Origin: CALREJ01 sp964533375
GTDB lineage: Bacteria; Patescibacteriota; Gracilibacteria; Peribacterales; Peribacteraceae
NCBI GenBank assembly: GCA_964533375.1
Contig: CAZHLW010000003.1
Span: 20,343 to 84,342 of the forward strand
Direction: 5' to 3'
DNA length: 64,000 nt
Under the pieces are notes generated by a model that saw nothing but the letters and a program-made list of their open reading frames with translations, was not told the DNA's origin and searched no databases. Positions 54,012 through 62,830 of the stretch are shown here, piece by piece (the first letter of the stretch is position 1; each line of letters begins with the position of its first letter). The position numbers were made by a program, and so were the translations under genes.

Positions 54012-55418
54012 TCATGCAATCTCTATCTCTTCCTCTTTTGCCGGCATGTACACCTCACACTCGGGCTTCATGCGCTTGATGCGTTCAGCAAACGGCAGCA
54101 TCTGCTCTTCTTCTCCGTGCACGAGAATAACATTCCGGAGCCCCTCAATCTGCCGTACGTACGCATCGAGTTCATCCATGCCTGCGTGGCCGGAATACGC
54201 GTCGATGTACTGGATTTCCGCTTTTTTGCGATACGTCTGATCGAAGATTTTCACTTCAGTAATGGCAGGATCCACAATGCGCGCACCGAGCGTGTCTTTG
54301 GCCATGAAGCCGACAGCCAGCACGGTGTTCTTCGGATCTTCAATCTCATTTTTCAGGTGATGGCGGATGCGTCCCGCTTCACACATACCGGAGCCCGCCA
54401 TGATGATAAACGGCCCCGGACGTCCGTTGAGCGCCTTGCTCTCTTCAGCATCTTCCGTGTAGCGAACCAGCGAAAACTGGAATGGGTTATGCGCACGGGA
54501 CAGGAACTGATCAAACATCTGCTGGTCGTAACATTCCGGATGCTTCATGAACACGTCTGTTACCTTTGATGCGAGCGGGGAATCGATGATGATGGGAATC
54601 GGCGGCATCTCGTTTGCGTCGTGCAGCAGATGGAGGTCGTACACCAGCTGCTGTGTGCGTTCGAGCGAGAATGCGGGGATGATCAGTTTTCCCCCGCGGG
54701 CTGCGGTTTTGGCTACCACTTCCTTCAGGCGATCCTTGGCCGTCGCCAGGTCTTCGTGGTTTCTGTTACCGTAGGTCGATTCACAAATCAGCAGTTCAAT
54801 GTTCGACGGCATGCTGGCCGGATCGCGGATAATCGGCAGCGTATTGCGTCCCACATCACCCGAAAAAGCGATGTGGCGGGTCTGGCCGTTTTCTTCAATA
54901 TCGATCAGCACCATCGCAGCCCCCAGCACGTGTCCGGCATCAATGAACTGGACTTTCACCCCCGGCACCACCTGGAACCACTGTCCGTAGTTCTCGCCCT
55001 GGAAAATCTCCATACAATCCATTGCATCCTGCTGGGTATAGAGCGGTCCGTCGCACGCCATCATGGATTTAGACAGATGTTTGCAGTGGAATTCTTCGTC
55101 TTTCTCCTGAATGTAGCCGCCGTCGGCAAGCATCACTGCAGCCAGATCTTTCGTCGCATAGGTGCAGTACACGGGTTTGCGGAATCCTTTTTTCCAAAGG
55201 AGCGGAATACGTCCGACGTGGTCCATATGCGCGTGGCTCAGGACAAGTGCGTCGATGTCTGTGGCGGGATTAAAATCAAACGTCGCGTTCTTCACCGATG
55301 ATTCTTCGCGGTGACCCTGAAACAGCCCGCAATCGAGGAGGATTCTGTAGCCGTTCACCTGCAGTTCGTGGCAAGTCCCTGTAACTTCGCGCGCAGCGCC
55401 ATGTGTGATGATCTTCAT
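54012..55418 (-). CDS. Metallo-beta-lactamase/beta-CASP family RNA-processing nuclease
   Basis: 468 residues. Zinc ligands: SHAHMDHVG (HxHxDH), DAGHVLGAAMV and the acidic FSGDVG. Beta-CASP motifs: CESTYGNR, IPAFSLERTQQLV, GSGMCEAGRIRHHL and YSGHAGMDEL, then VHGEEEQM. This is the Ysh1/CPSF73-like bacterial group, predicted cytoplasmic endo/exoribonuclease. The ATG is 6 nt from TATGAT, so probably leaderless. Flanked upstream by a heptamer element. Confidence 0.93.
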   Translation of the reverse strand: MKIITHGAAREVTGTCHELQVNGYRILLDCGLFQGHREESSVKNATFDFNPATDIDALVLSHAHMDHVGRIPLLWKKGFRKPVYCTYATKDLAAVMLADGGYIQEKDEEFHCKHLSKSMMACDGPLYTQQDAMDCMEIFQGENYGQWFQVVPGVKVQFIDAGHVLGAAMVLIDIEENGQTRHIAFSGDVGRNTLPIIRDPASMPSNIELLICESTYGNRNHEDLATAKDRLKEVVAKTAARGGKLIIPAFSLERTQQLVYDLHLLHDANEMPPIPIIIDSPLASKVTDVFMKHPECYDQQMFDQFLSRAHNPFQFSLVRYTEDAEESKALNGRPGPFIIMAGSGMCEAGRIRHHLKNEIEDPKNTVLAVGFMAKDTLGARIVDPAITEVKIFDQTYRKKAEIQYIDAYSGHAGMDELDAYVRQIEGLRNVILVHGEEEQMLPFAERIKRMKPECEVYMPAKEEEIEIA

Positions 55419-55430
55419 GGACGCATCATA

Positions 55431-55528
55431 ATTGAAAATTGAGAATTGAGAATTGAAAATTAAATTGCATTTTGTGAAGACAGTAAAAAAGAATCATTCC
55501 ACCATTATCCATTTTTCATTTTCAATTC
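55431..55528. repeat. Heptamer/ATTCCACC element, AT-rich version
   Basis: Left array of TTGAGAA/TTGAAAA units (55431-55463), core AAAAAAGAATCATTCCACC (55485-55503), right inverted array ATTTTTCATTTTCAATTC (ending about 55528). The -10 of the beta-CASP gene lies at its left edge (55425-55430). Confidence 0.75.
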
Positions 55529-55534
55529 TGCTGA

Positions 55535-56245
55535 TCACAGACCGACCGACTGAAGCAGCGCGGTTTTTTCCGTATCTGTCAGCGGCCGCAGCTTTCCCGG
55601 TTTTAGGTGCGGATCGGAAAGCGTCATAATGCGGATACGCGTGAGCTGATCGACCGGTGATCCCACTTTCTGCGACATACGGCGGATCTGCCGGTAGCGG
55701 CCTTCGGTCAGTGTGATGGAGAATTTATTCGGGGCAAGCCGTTTGATTTCCGCAGGCTTGGTCTTGCTTCCATCAATCATAATCCCCTCCTCCAGTTTCT
55801 TGAGTGCCCCGTTTTTGATTTCATTCGCGACAGTCACTTCGTACTCTTTCTCGTGATCGAACTTCGGGTGCGTGAGGCGAAAGGCCAGTACCCCGTCGTT
55901 TGTAAGCAGCAGCAATCCCCCGCTGTCTTTGTCCAGTCTGCCGACCGGCACAATCAATCCTTTCAGATGCTCGGGAAGCAGATCTTTGATTGTCTGCTGT
56001 CCGGCAATCGTCGCGTTCGTAGTCTCGATGCCGACGGGTTTATTGATAACGTAATACAGCATCTCCGCACGCTCGCTCATTACCTTGCCATCCACTTCAA
56101 TCGTATCGACTTCCGGATCAGCCTTCTGCCCCAGCGTCGCAACCTTTCCATTCACCTTCACAAGCCCAGCCGTGATGTATTCCTCAGACTTCCGCCTGGA
56201 TGCGATCCCTCTGGCCGATAAAATCTTCTGTAAACGCTCTAACAT
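55535..56245 (-). CDS. RsuA/RluB-family pseudouridine synthase
   Basis: 236 residues from the ATG at 56243-56245, 6 nt after TATACT. This start gives the typical N terminus MLERLQKILSARGIASRR; a start six codons earlier is within the promoter. S4 RNA-binding domain 1-60; catalytic GRLDKDSGGLLLLTNDG with the essential Asp; EGRYRQIRRM near the end. It converts uridine to pseudouridine in rRNA; whether 16S or 23S cannot be told from sequence alone. Confidence 0.93.
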   Translation of the reverse strand: MLERLQKILSARGIASRRKSEEYITAGLVKVNGKVATLGQKADPEVDTIEVDGKVMSERAEMLYYVINKPVGIETTNATIAGQQTIKDLLPEHLKGLIVPVGRLDKDSGGLLLLTNDGVLAFRLTHPKFDHEKEYEVTVANEIKNGALKKLEEGIMIDGSKTKPAEIKRLAPNKFSITLTEGRYRQIRRMSQKVGSPVDQLTRIRIMTLSDPHLKPGKLRPLTDTEKTALLQSVGL

Positions 56246-56294
56246 ACACACAGTATAAAGCATCCTTTAAAAGCAAACCGCCTATCCAAGCCTC

Positions 56295-56326
56295 CCCATA
56301 ACCGATAACCGGTAACCCATAACCCG
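56295..56326. repeat. Heptamer array before the SLH gene stop
   Basis: CCCATAACCGATAACCGGTA then ACCCATAACCCG, period 7 (nATAACC). Same heptamer type as the right arm of 57145-57242; no ATTCCACC core here. Confidence 0.6.
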
Positions 56327-57091
56327 TTACGCATGCTTCGTAATCCCCTCCCTCACCCGCACCTTCGTCCATTCGTAGATAATCTTCGCAACCTCCGCAC
56401 GGTTGATGTTGTCGTTCGGGCGGAAGAGTCCTGTCTCAATCCCCTTGCTGTCTTTGTCTCCGGACACGATGCCGCGTGTGTACGCGTAGGCAATGTCGGC
56501 TTCAAGGCGATGACCCTGCGTATCGCGGAAGTTTGAAAAGAGCGGGGGAACCACTTCACCGAACACATCATTGAGCACGGCAATCACTTCCGCGCGGCTT
56601 GCTTTGCGGTCGATGGAAATTTTTGTGTCCTGCAGAATACGCAGCTTCATCTGTTCACCACACGATACAAACTCCTGTGCCCAGTGGCCTATTGCCTGAC
56701 TGTGGGTGGGCGGTACCAATCCGCAGGTGGCGGTATCAATCTGCGATGCCTTGAACGCCATCTTCAAAAGCTCTGCAACAGTCACGGCATTGGCAGGACC
56801 GAACTTTCCAAGCGGCCGGCCGTTTGCATCCTTGTAGCCGGACACCACTCCCCACCCGCTCACTGTTGCAACATACGGGCTGAACCAATCCCCTTCCGCC
56901 ACATCGTTGAAAGAATTGCCGGACAGATTATCGAGCGTCGTGAAGAGATCGCTGAAATCGGCGGCATGCGATGTCTGCCAGCTGACCAGCTCCGCTTTCA
57001 GGCTGTCGATTTGGTCCAGAAATGCATGCACTGCAGACACAAGGCCAAACGCAACAATGATGCCGGTCAGGGGGATAGCGAAGCGGCGCAT
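56327..57091 (-). CDS. Secreted SLH-domain protein
   Basis: 254 residues. Signal/anchor 4-24 (IPLTGIIVAFGLVSAVHAF). Three SLH repeats: FNDVAEGDWFSPYVATVSGW, the region about 120-180 (SQAIGHWAQEFVSCGEQM), and FRDTQGHRLEADIAYAYTRG with FRPNDNINRAEVAKIIYEW. No further domain. SLH repeats bind secondary cell-wall polymers in Gram-positives; here they imply an S-layer or polymer partner. TATGAT 10 nt before the ATG. Confidence 0.85.
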   Translation of the reverse strand: MRRFAIPLTGIIVAFGLVSAVHAFLDQIDSLKAELVSWQTSHAADFSDLFTTLDNLSGNSFNDVAEGDWFSPYVATVSGWGVVSGYKDANGRPLGKFGPANAVTVAELLKMAFKASQIDTATCGLVPPTHSQAIGHWAQEFVSCGEQMKLRILQDTKISIDRKASRAEVIAVLNDVFGEVVPPLFSNFRDTQGHRLEADIAYAYTRGIVSGDKDSKGIETGLFRPNDNINRAEVAKIIYEWTKVRVREGITKHA

Positions 57092-57144
57092 CTAGGCTGT
57101 TATCATACTCGCCCTGTTTCTTTTCTCAATGACTTCATTCTTCC

Positions 57145-57242
57145 GGTTATGGGTAATGAGTTATGGGTTATGGGATCATTGAAAAAAGCATCAACAAAAA
57201 ATATTCCACCCCCCATAACTCATAACCGGTAACCCATAACCA
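57145..57242. repeat. Heptamer/ATTCCACC element, TTATGGG version
   Basis: Left array GGTTATGGGTAATGAG and TTATGGG units (57145-57174), spacer with A-run, core AAAAAATATTCCACCCCC (57196-57213), right array of inverted CATAACC units to 57242. Lies between the SLH and methyltransferase genes. Confidence 0.8.
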
Positions 57243-57262
57243 CATCGTCCTCAAGATGCGAT

Positions 57263-58237
57263 TTATTTGGTCGCGACGACGGCAACATTGGCCTGCATAC
57301 CCATCAGCTCCTCGTCTTCCACCGGTTTCACATCTGCAAAGCCTGCTTCTTTCAATTGCGCTTCGATAACATCCATATTGCCCACATTCAAAAAATTATT
57401 AGCATCGGTCACTCCCATATCGTATTTGTTTCCTTTTTCATCAAAAAACATCCGTCCGAAGGCAAAATAGTAAATGCCGTTTTTATCCTTGTAATAGCGT
57501 TCGCCATTATTTCCTTCCGTATAAAAGCCTTCTGGAGCCGATGGATCGGGATGCTTCGCATCGGCCATGTACTGATAAAAGGACTCTCCTGTTTTGGTAT
57601 TTTTTGTCAGCGTTCTCACTGCACCATCTCTTTCACACTCTTCCTCTTCCATACCAAGATCTTCCCGCGCTTTGGCCAGTTCCTCCTTGTTGATTTTGTT
57701 CTCATCCACCTTCCAGCTGCGCCACCCGAGTACCAACTTCCCACCTTTCGGCAGAAGATCATACATGGCTTTCAGTGTCTGCCGCCTGTCGTGGTCATTT
57801 TGGAAAATGAAGGACTGACCCAAAACAGTAATCAGTTTATAGGTTTCTTTCTCCTTCTGTCCGATATCTGCCATATCACCGACTCTGAATTTTACTTTTT
57901 CTCTGATGGCTCCCCCAAGCGCATCAACCTTGGCTTCTGCCTGCCTGATCAACACATCTGCACGATCCATAGCAGTAATCGGCACCTTGTCATTGAGGAG
58001 ATTACTCATCACCATCGCATGTTCACCCGTACCGACAGCGACATCCAAAATGCCCTCTCCCTCTTCAAACTGCAATTGTCCGTCAAGTGCACCCGCTGCC
58101 CTCAGTGCCAGTTCCCCCTCGCGTTGATACAACTCCTCCGGCGTCAGACCATTGGCATAGCCACGTTCCATAGCGACCGTTTTCGGGTACAGCAATGTGT
58201 TGTAGTGATCCGAACTGTGGCGTACTTCTTCGCTCAT
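57263..58237 (-). CDS. Class I SAM-dependent methyltransferase
   Basis: 324 residues. GEGILDVAVGTGEHAMVMS is the SAM-binding loop and PITAMDRADVLI the acidic strand 2 end. YKLITVLGQSFIFQNDHDRRQ and LPKGGKLVLGW follow. The middle (200-275) has an acidic insertion rich in E/D/K. Its ATG overlaps the sensor kinase stop (ATGA), so they are translated together. Substrate unknown. Confidence 0.8.
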   Translation of the reverse strand: MSEEVRHSSDHYNTLLYPKTVAMERGYANGLTPEELYQREGELALRAAGALDGQLQFEEGEGILDVAVGTGEHAMVMSNLLNDKVPITAMDRADVLIRQAEAKVDALGGAIREKVKFRVGDMADIGQKEKETYKLITVLGQSFIFQNDHDRRQTLKAMYDLLPKGGKLVLGWRSWKVDENKINKEELAKAREDLGMEEEECERDGAVRTLTKNTKTGESFYQYMADAKHPDPSAPEGFYTEGNNGERYYKDKNGIYYFAFGRMFFDEKGNKYDMGVTDANNFLNVGNMDVIEAQLKEAGFADVKPVEDEELMGMQANVAVVATK

Positions 58238-59925
58238 AGATGCGTAAGCGGAACACTATAGGTAAAGATACTTCCCTTCCCGGGAGTCGATGCAACCGTA
58301 ATATCCCCCTTCTGCAGTTTCATAAAGTTCCGCGCGATATAGAGTCCGAGTCCGGTACTTGCTGCAGAATCCGTGTTCGAACCTTTCACTCCCGCGCGGT
58401 CGAAGAGCTTGTCGATAATATCCTGCGTCATGCCTTCGCCGGTGTCCGATACATCGATGTAACCGAAGTGTTCATCCTTGCGAAGCGTGATGGTAATGCC
58501 GCCGGTCTTCGTGTGTTTGATGGCATTGCTGATGGAGTTGGTCACGGCTTCTGCCATCTTCTCTTTGTCCGCCAGAACGGTGATGGTTTTATCGTCTTTC
58601 ACAGTAAGGGAAAGTCCCGCTTTTTCGAGGGCGATGCGGTAATCGCGCAGCGCACGATCCGCAATCTCGGAGAGGGAAACAGCTGCCACCGCAACGTCGA
58701 TCACACCGCGGTCGATACGGGAGACGTTCAGGATATCGTTGATGAGATCGCCGTTCTGGATCGCGACGTCTTTCAGACTGTTGAGCGGTTCTTTGAGCGA
58801 TTCATCAAAGGTGCCATAGTCGCCATCAAGCATCGACTCAATCGTCCAGCGCATGGCGGTGACCGGGGCGCGGAGCTGGTGCGATACAAAAGAGGTGATG
58901 TCCTGGAGCGTTTTATTCTTCGCAGAAAGCGCGATGGTCAGGCGCTGATTCTTCAGGCTCATCATGCCGAGCGCAATGACCATGCCCAGTGTCAGAAGCG
59001 TGAGGACGCCGCCGGCAATGCTGATGCGGAAGATCACACTTCGCAGCGGCTGATACGCCTCGCTTTCCGGCTGGCCCGCCACAATCGTCCAGTCGTAACC
59101 ACCCACACTGATCGGCTGGAAGGTTGCCAGCATATCGGCCTGCATGAAAGGATCGCGGTACGACTCCATCGAGAGTGTCGATGCCTGCCTGATGGGCGTG
59201 ATGTCTTTGTAGAAATCGTACAGCTGATCCGTGGATGCCAGGTGCGGGTGCGCAACCACCATGCCATGCTGATCGACCACGTACACATAGCCTGATTTCC
59301 CCAGGTGAATATTCTGCAGCCAGCGGACAATTTCTTCCGTGCGATATTCCAGCACGAGGGTGCCCAGCACCGCACCGCTTCCCTCACTCATCACCGGCAC
59401 GGCTATGGCGACTGCCGGGGACTTTGCGCCTTCGTAGGGCACATAGACACCGGACACATACGGCTTCCAGTCCTTCGAGAGTTCTTTGTACCACTCAGTG
59501 TCTGTGTGATCTTTTCCATATGATCCCGGTACCGCCGGATAGTCGCTCCAGAGTAATCCGCCGCTGTTGGTCATGAAGGCGCGCTGAATGTGCGGGTACG
59601 CCAGCACCAGCGCCTTCAGGCGGATATTCATCGTGAGGGCATCCTGTGTTTTTGCAGCTTCGGTTGTGCCGGGCACAGAGGCAACGGCGTGCCCCAGGCG
59701 AACCATCTGCGTAATGTCATCAGTGAGGAGCTGCGAGACGTTTGCCGCAGCAGACAGGTTGGTGGATTCCACCAGAACTTTCACCGACGACGACGCAATC
59801 TGCAGCGCGTAAATGCTGAGGAGCACAATAGGAAGAAGTGCTGCAAAAAACGGCAGCGCCCACCGCAGCGCGTGGACGAGCGGATGAGTAGTTTGCACAC
59901 TGTTTGTCTGTGTATCTGCTGACAT
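58234..59925 (-). CDS. Membrane sensor histidine kinase with Cache-like domain
   Basis: 563 residues. Membrane helices near 16-36 and 290-315 flank an extracytoplasmic sensor of about 250 residues that looks like a dCache domain (YVVDQHGMVVAHPHLAS). HisKA box SFVSHQLRAPVTAMRWTIES contains the phospho-accepting His; ATPase boxes NSISNAIKHTKTGG, DTGEGM and STGLGLYIARN are intact. Located in the inner membrane, it would sense small molecules. No response regulator is adjacent; the coupled gene is a methyltransferase. TATAAT 14 nt before the ATG. Confidence 0.92.
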   Translation of the reverse strand: MSADTQTNSVQTTHPLVHALRWALPFFAALLPIVLLSIYALQIASSSVKVLVESTNLSAAANVSQLLTDDITQMVRLGHAVASVPGTTEAAKTQDALTMNIRLKALVLAYPHIQRAFMTNSGGLLWSDYPAVPGSYGKDHTDTEWYKELSKDWKPYVSGVYVPYEGAKSPAVAIAVPVMSEGSGAVLGTLVLEYRTEEIVRWLQNIHLGKSGYVYVVDQHGMVVAHPHLASTDQLYDFYKDITPIRQASTLSMESYRDPFMQADMLATFQPISVGGYDWTIVAGQPESEAYQPLRSVIFRISIAGGVLTLLTLGMVIALGMMSLKNQRLTIALSAKNKTLQDITSFVSHQLRAPVTAMRWTIESMLDGDYGTFDESLKEPLNSLKDVAIQNGDLINDILNVSRIDRGVIDVAVAAVSLSEIADRALRDYRIALEKAGLSLTVKDDKTITVLADKEKMAEAVTNSISNAIKHTKTGGITITLRKDEHFGYIDVSDTGEGMTQDIIDKLFDRAGVKGSNTDSAASTGLGLYIARNFMKLQKGDITVASTPGKGSIFTYSVPLTHL

Positions 59926-59999
59926 AGAACTATCAGGATATTATACCATTTTTTACAGATACGCGGAAGCAGTTACTGGCGCACCGTTTGAGCCTGCGA

Positions 60000-60005
60000 T
60001 ATGCT
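60000..60005 (+). promoter_or_regulatory. -10 element of the secreted-protein gene, leaderless
   Basis: TATGCT, then TTCGTCC and the ATG at 60013. The in-frame ATG at 60001 lies within the hexamer, supporting 60013 as start. Confidence 0.55.
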
Positions 60006-60012
60006 TTCGTCC

Positions 60013-61395
60013 ATGCGACAGAAAAAGGCGCAGAAACTTGCGCTCCTCAAGACGACTGTTGTGCTGTGTATTGTGGCAACCGCTGCATGTCTTTCGGCGA
60101 TTCTCTTCGGTCCGCTGGTCTTTGGCGACCTCACGTCCATCCCATCCAACAGCAATAGCGGCTCCGGCCAGGGGAGTACAATGTCGATAGGCAGTGCACA
60201 GGGAGGCAGTAAGGTGACGGGCCAGACGCAGACAGATATTGTGGGTAATGTATCGGGGGATTGTATCCTGCATATCAGCCAGTGTCCGGATAATGAGCCT
60301 AATTGTCTGAATAGTGCGCTCTTTATCCGCGGCCTCTGCAGCGATGTCCGCTGTAGTGATTCAAAAAATATCTGCACCCCCGTCTCCAATCCGGGACCAT
60401 CAGGGGATGGCAGATCCTCTGCAGGACAAACATCGGGCACGAACCATTCAGACGCATCATCACGCACAAACGAACAGAGCGGAAATAGTGGTCAGGGCTC
60501 ACCGCTGACCATTGCTCCGTCGGCTCTGACCGACAGGCAGCCGCTTGGCTGTTACGACAATGACGGCAAATGGACAACTGACCGCTCCGCCTGTGCCGAA
60601 AACCAGTCACCGTTTTTGCAGGAGCAGACAGCCGACAGAACGGACAATAGCGGGACGAGCGGCAACAGTGGGAATGGGACAGTATCCTCCCGCGGTACGC
60701 GCCCGGTTTTTGAGAATCAGAGTTCACTGGAAACACGACCAGCCATCACTACTCCGGAGGCAACTGTCCGCACCACTATCGAAGCTGACCGTGAGGACCC
60801 GACTCTGCAGCAGGCCTTCCGGGAAATGTTCGACACAGCACCGGAGCCCGCAGACCGTGCCGGAGAACTTTTGCAAACCGCTACAAACGCTCTTGAGCGT
60901 CTCCAGCAACTTCGCGCGCGCCCGCTCTCTGCTGCCGCAGCCGCCAGCGTGGACGATTCCTACAACTGGATTTCCATCCTCCTGAGCGATCTGGCCACGC
61001 ATAACCAGACCGACGAGGAGATCGAAACAAAAGCCGTTCTCCTGAAGGAGCGCCTGGAGCAAACAACCAAGAGCATTTCCTCTCTCCCCACCCCGGAGCC
61101 GCGTCCGTCGGGGGTATTGGCCGCTCTCGACTCGCTCTTTTTAAGGCTCCCGGTCGTCTTTGCCTTCATGCAGGAGGAAAAAGTGCCGCTCCATATGAAT
61201 GCAGTCAACACCTATCAGTCTGCCTACACGCTCTACACATCCACCCGCACCGCCTGCATAGAAACCGCGTCCCGGTGTGCGGAACTTGCTAATGTCATTG
61301 CAAAGTTAGAAACCCTGCGCACGGAAATCTCGCTGATTCTGCAAGAAGCGGGGAAGACGGATTTGCAGGAGCGGATTGATGAGATGCTACGGTAA
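60013..61395 (+). CDS. Secreted, Ser/Asn-rich protein with helical C-terminal half
   Basis: 460 residues from 60013. Basic start MRQKKAQKLALLKT, then a membrane segment about 13-34. Residues about 40-250 are low complexity (SNSNSGSGQGS) with a few Cys (CILHISQCPDNEPNC) and CYDNDGKWTTDRSAC. Residues 270-460 are helical (ALERLQQLRARPLSAAAAASV; LANVIAKLETLRTEISLIL), perhaps coiled coil. No family recognised. It overlaps the next convergent gene by 9 nt. Confidence 0.65.
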   Translation: MRQKKAQKLALLKTTVVLCIVATAACLSAILFGPLVFGDLTSIPSNSNSGSGQGSTMSIGSAQGGSKVTGQTQTDIVGNVSGDCILHISQCPDNEPNCLNSALFIRGLCSDVRCSDSKNICTPVSNPGPSGDGRSSAGQTSGTNHSDASSRTNEQSGNSGQGSPLTIAPSALTDRQPLGCYDNDGKWTTDRSACAENQSPFLQEQTADRTDNSGTSGNSGNGTVSSRGTRPVFENQSSLETRPAITTPEATVRTTIEADREDPTLQQAFREMFDTAPEPADRAGELLQTATNALERLQQLRARPLSAAAAASVDDSYNWISILLSDLATHNQTDEEIETKAVLLKERLEQTTKSISSLPTPEPRPSGVLAALDSLFLRLPVVFAFMQEEKVPLHMNAVNTYQSAYTLYTSTRTACIETASRCAELANVIAKLETLRTEISLILQEAGKTDLQERIDEMLR

Positions 61396-61908
61396 AGTGG
61401 GCATCTTTTTCTTATCCACCCTGCTTGTATGAATATCAGCAGTGTTTATCCCAAATCTTTTTATAAGGGCTTCTACGAATGGCGATGATCTTTCTTGACC
61501 AAGAAGGCTGCCATTATCCAATATCTTTTGCCCTTCCCTCCACGTTTGATTGAGCACTATTTGCTGCTCATGATCCATCATTCCCAATTCATGAGACTGT
61601 CTTGCAACCTGTTGAACAAGTTCTGCAAGCAATTGTTCTTCTTCTGTTTTATGCACAGCAATGCTATTTGCTAATTCATTGCCAGCAACAAAGAGTGCAG
61701 CGGCAACTTCGGGTGTCAGTTCTGTTTGAGCTTTTAGAATCACATCCGTTAATTTTCTGAAAGTAGTCTGGATTTTCTCACGCGCGGCTTCGATAAGCCC
61801 TAACAATCTTTGCGTTTCAAGGGTATTTACTTTCACTGCATTCTCTCTCTGGAGATCCAGATGATCGGGCACAGCCGTATTTTTTGCTTCAAAATGCATA
61901 GAGGTCAT
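61387..61908 (-). CDS. Hypothetical helical protein
   Basis: 173 residues, no signal, all-helical look (LLGLIEAAREKIQTTFRKLTDVIL; EEEQLLAELVQQVARQSHEL). Preceded by an excellent promoter. A second ATG lies three codons in. Base composition is clearly more AT-rich than the neighbours, which may point to recent acquisition. Function unknown. Confidence 0.65.
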   Translation of the reverse strand: MTSMHFEAKNTAVPDHLDLQRENAVKVNTLETQRLLGLIEAAREKIQTTFRKLTDVILKAQTELTPEVAAALFVAGNELANSIAVHKTEEEQLLAELVQQVARQSHELGMMDHEQQIVLNQTWREGQKILDNGSLLGQERSSPFVEALIKRFGINTADIHTSRVDKKKMPTLP

Positions 61909-61922
61909 AAAAATATATGGAT

Positions 61923-61951
61923 AATATAAAATCTTAATATAAAAATGTCAA
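61923..61951 (-). promoter_or_regulatory. Near-consensus sigma70 promoter
   Basis: On the minus strand TTGACA (61946-61951), 17-bp spacer, TATATT (61923-61928), 14 nt to the ATG. The -35 is perfect. Located in a very AT-rich stretch. Confidence 0.75.
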
Positions 61952-61987
61952 TATTGTGTTCCTCATTGTTAAAACTCTACCAAAGTC

Positions 61988-62020
61988 AAAAAGCCCCATG
62001 CATTCGCATGTGACTGAGGT
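61988..62020 (-). terminator. Terminator of the rRNA operon
   Basis: On the minus strand CATGC-GAAT-GCATG with additional flanking pairing (CC/GG), followed by GGGGCTTTTTG. It lies about 35 nt after the 5S gene. Confidence 0.7.
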
Positions 62021-62054
62021 TTTCCGTGTGGGTGATGAGAAATCACAATCTCTT

Positions 62055-62175
62055 TGTCTTGGCATCGGCCTACTCTGGCGGTCCTTTACGGTCCACTACC
62101 ATCGGCGCTGGAAGGCTTAACTGCTGAGTTCGGGATGGGATCAGGTGTATCCCTTCCGCTCGAGACACCAAGACA
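62055..62175 (-). rRNA. rrf: 5S ribosomal RNA
   Basis: Minus strand. Contains the conserved CCGAACTCAGCAGTTAAGC-type segment and GATGGTAGTG; the ends TTGTCTTGGTG and TGCCAAGACAA pair as helix I. About 121 nt; exact ends are estimates. Confidence 0.93.
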
Positions 62176-62431
62176 AAAAGATCGTTCACCTGGAATAAAA
62201 CTATAACCAGGCTTGCCATGAACCCGACTGAAAGAAGTGGTTCATGGACTTTATATTCTCGTTATACGGTGATGCAAAAGACCGGGAAGCCCGGAAATGC
62301 AACGACTGACATGCAGAGACAACTGTAAAGTGATGATTCATGTCTCCGCATGGGCATATTTTGCCCGCTGTGGTGAGACATGAACAGTACGCTGACCCTT
62401 CGACTAGCGGAGGGTTTCAGCACAGAAAAAG
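62176..62431 (-). other. 23S-5S spacer with processing-like stems
   Basis: No gene or tRNA. TTCATGTCTC (62337-62346) pairs with GAGACATGAA (62375-62384) around an inner GGGCA/TGCCC stem (62352-62365), a candidate RNase III-type processing site. CCCTTCGACTAGCGGAGGG at 62396-62414 resembles the dispersed CCCTGAGC...CGAAGGG palindromes. Confidence 0.5.
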
Positions 62432-62713
62432 AAAAATGTTCAATTGCCCGTTCGTATCACTCGGCTAAACGCATTACTGCGCGTGCACCTGTGACCGATC
62501 TAGCAGGTAGTCTTCCTGCGGGCTTATGGAGATACGCCATCTTAGGAGGGGCTTCCCGCTTAGATGCCTTCAGCGGTTATCCCGGCCAAACATAGCTACC
62601 CTGCAATGCCGTTGACACGACAACAGGTACACCAGAGGTTCGTCCGCTCCGGTCCTCTCGTACTAGGAGCAGCTTCCTTCACGTATCTATGGGACCACGG
62701 AGGATAGAGGCCA

Positions 62714-62782
<69 letters not shown>

Positions 62783-62792
62783 GCTTCTCCAC

Positions 62793-62830
<38 letters not shown>

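Noticed and set aside
54012..55418. Ribonuclease J
   Set aside because: The beta-CASP motifs and length (468 residues, no C-terminal dimer domain) fit the Ysh1/CPSF-like group rather than RNase J of about 550 residues.
62176..62431. tRNA gene in the 23S-5S spacer
   Set aside because: No cloverleaf, T-loop or anticodon arm can be formed; only simple hairpins are present.
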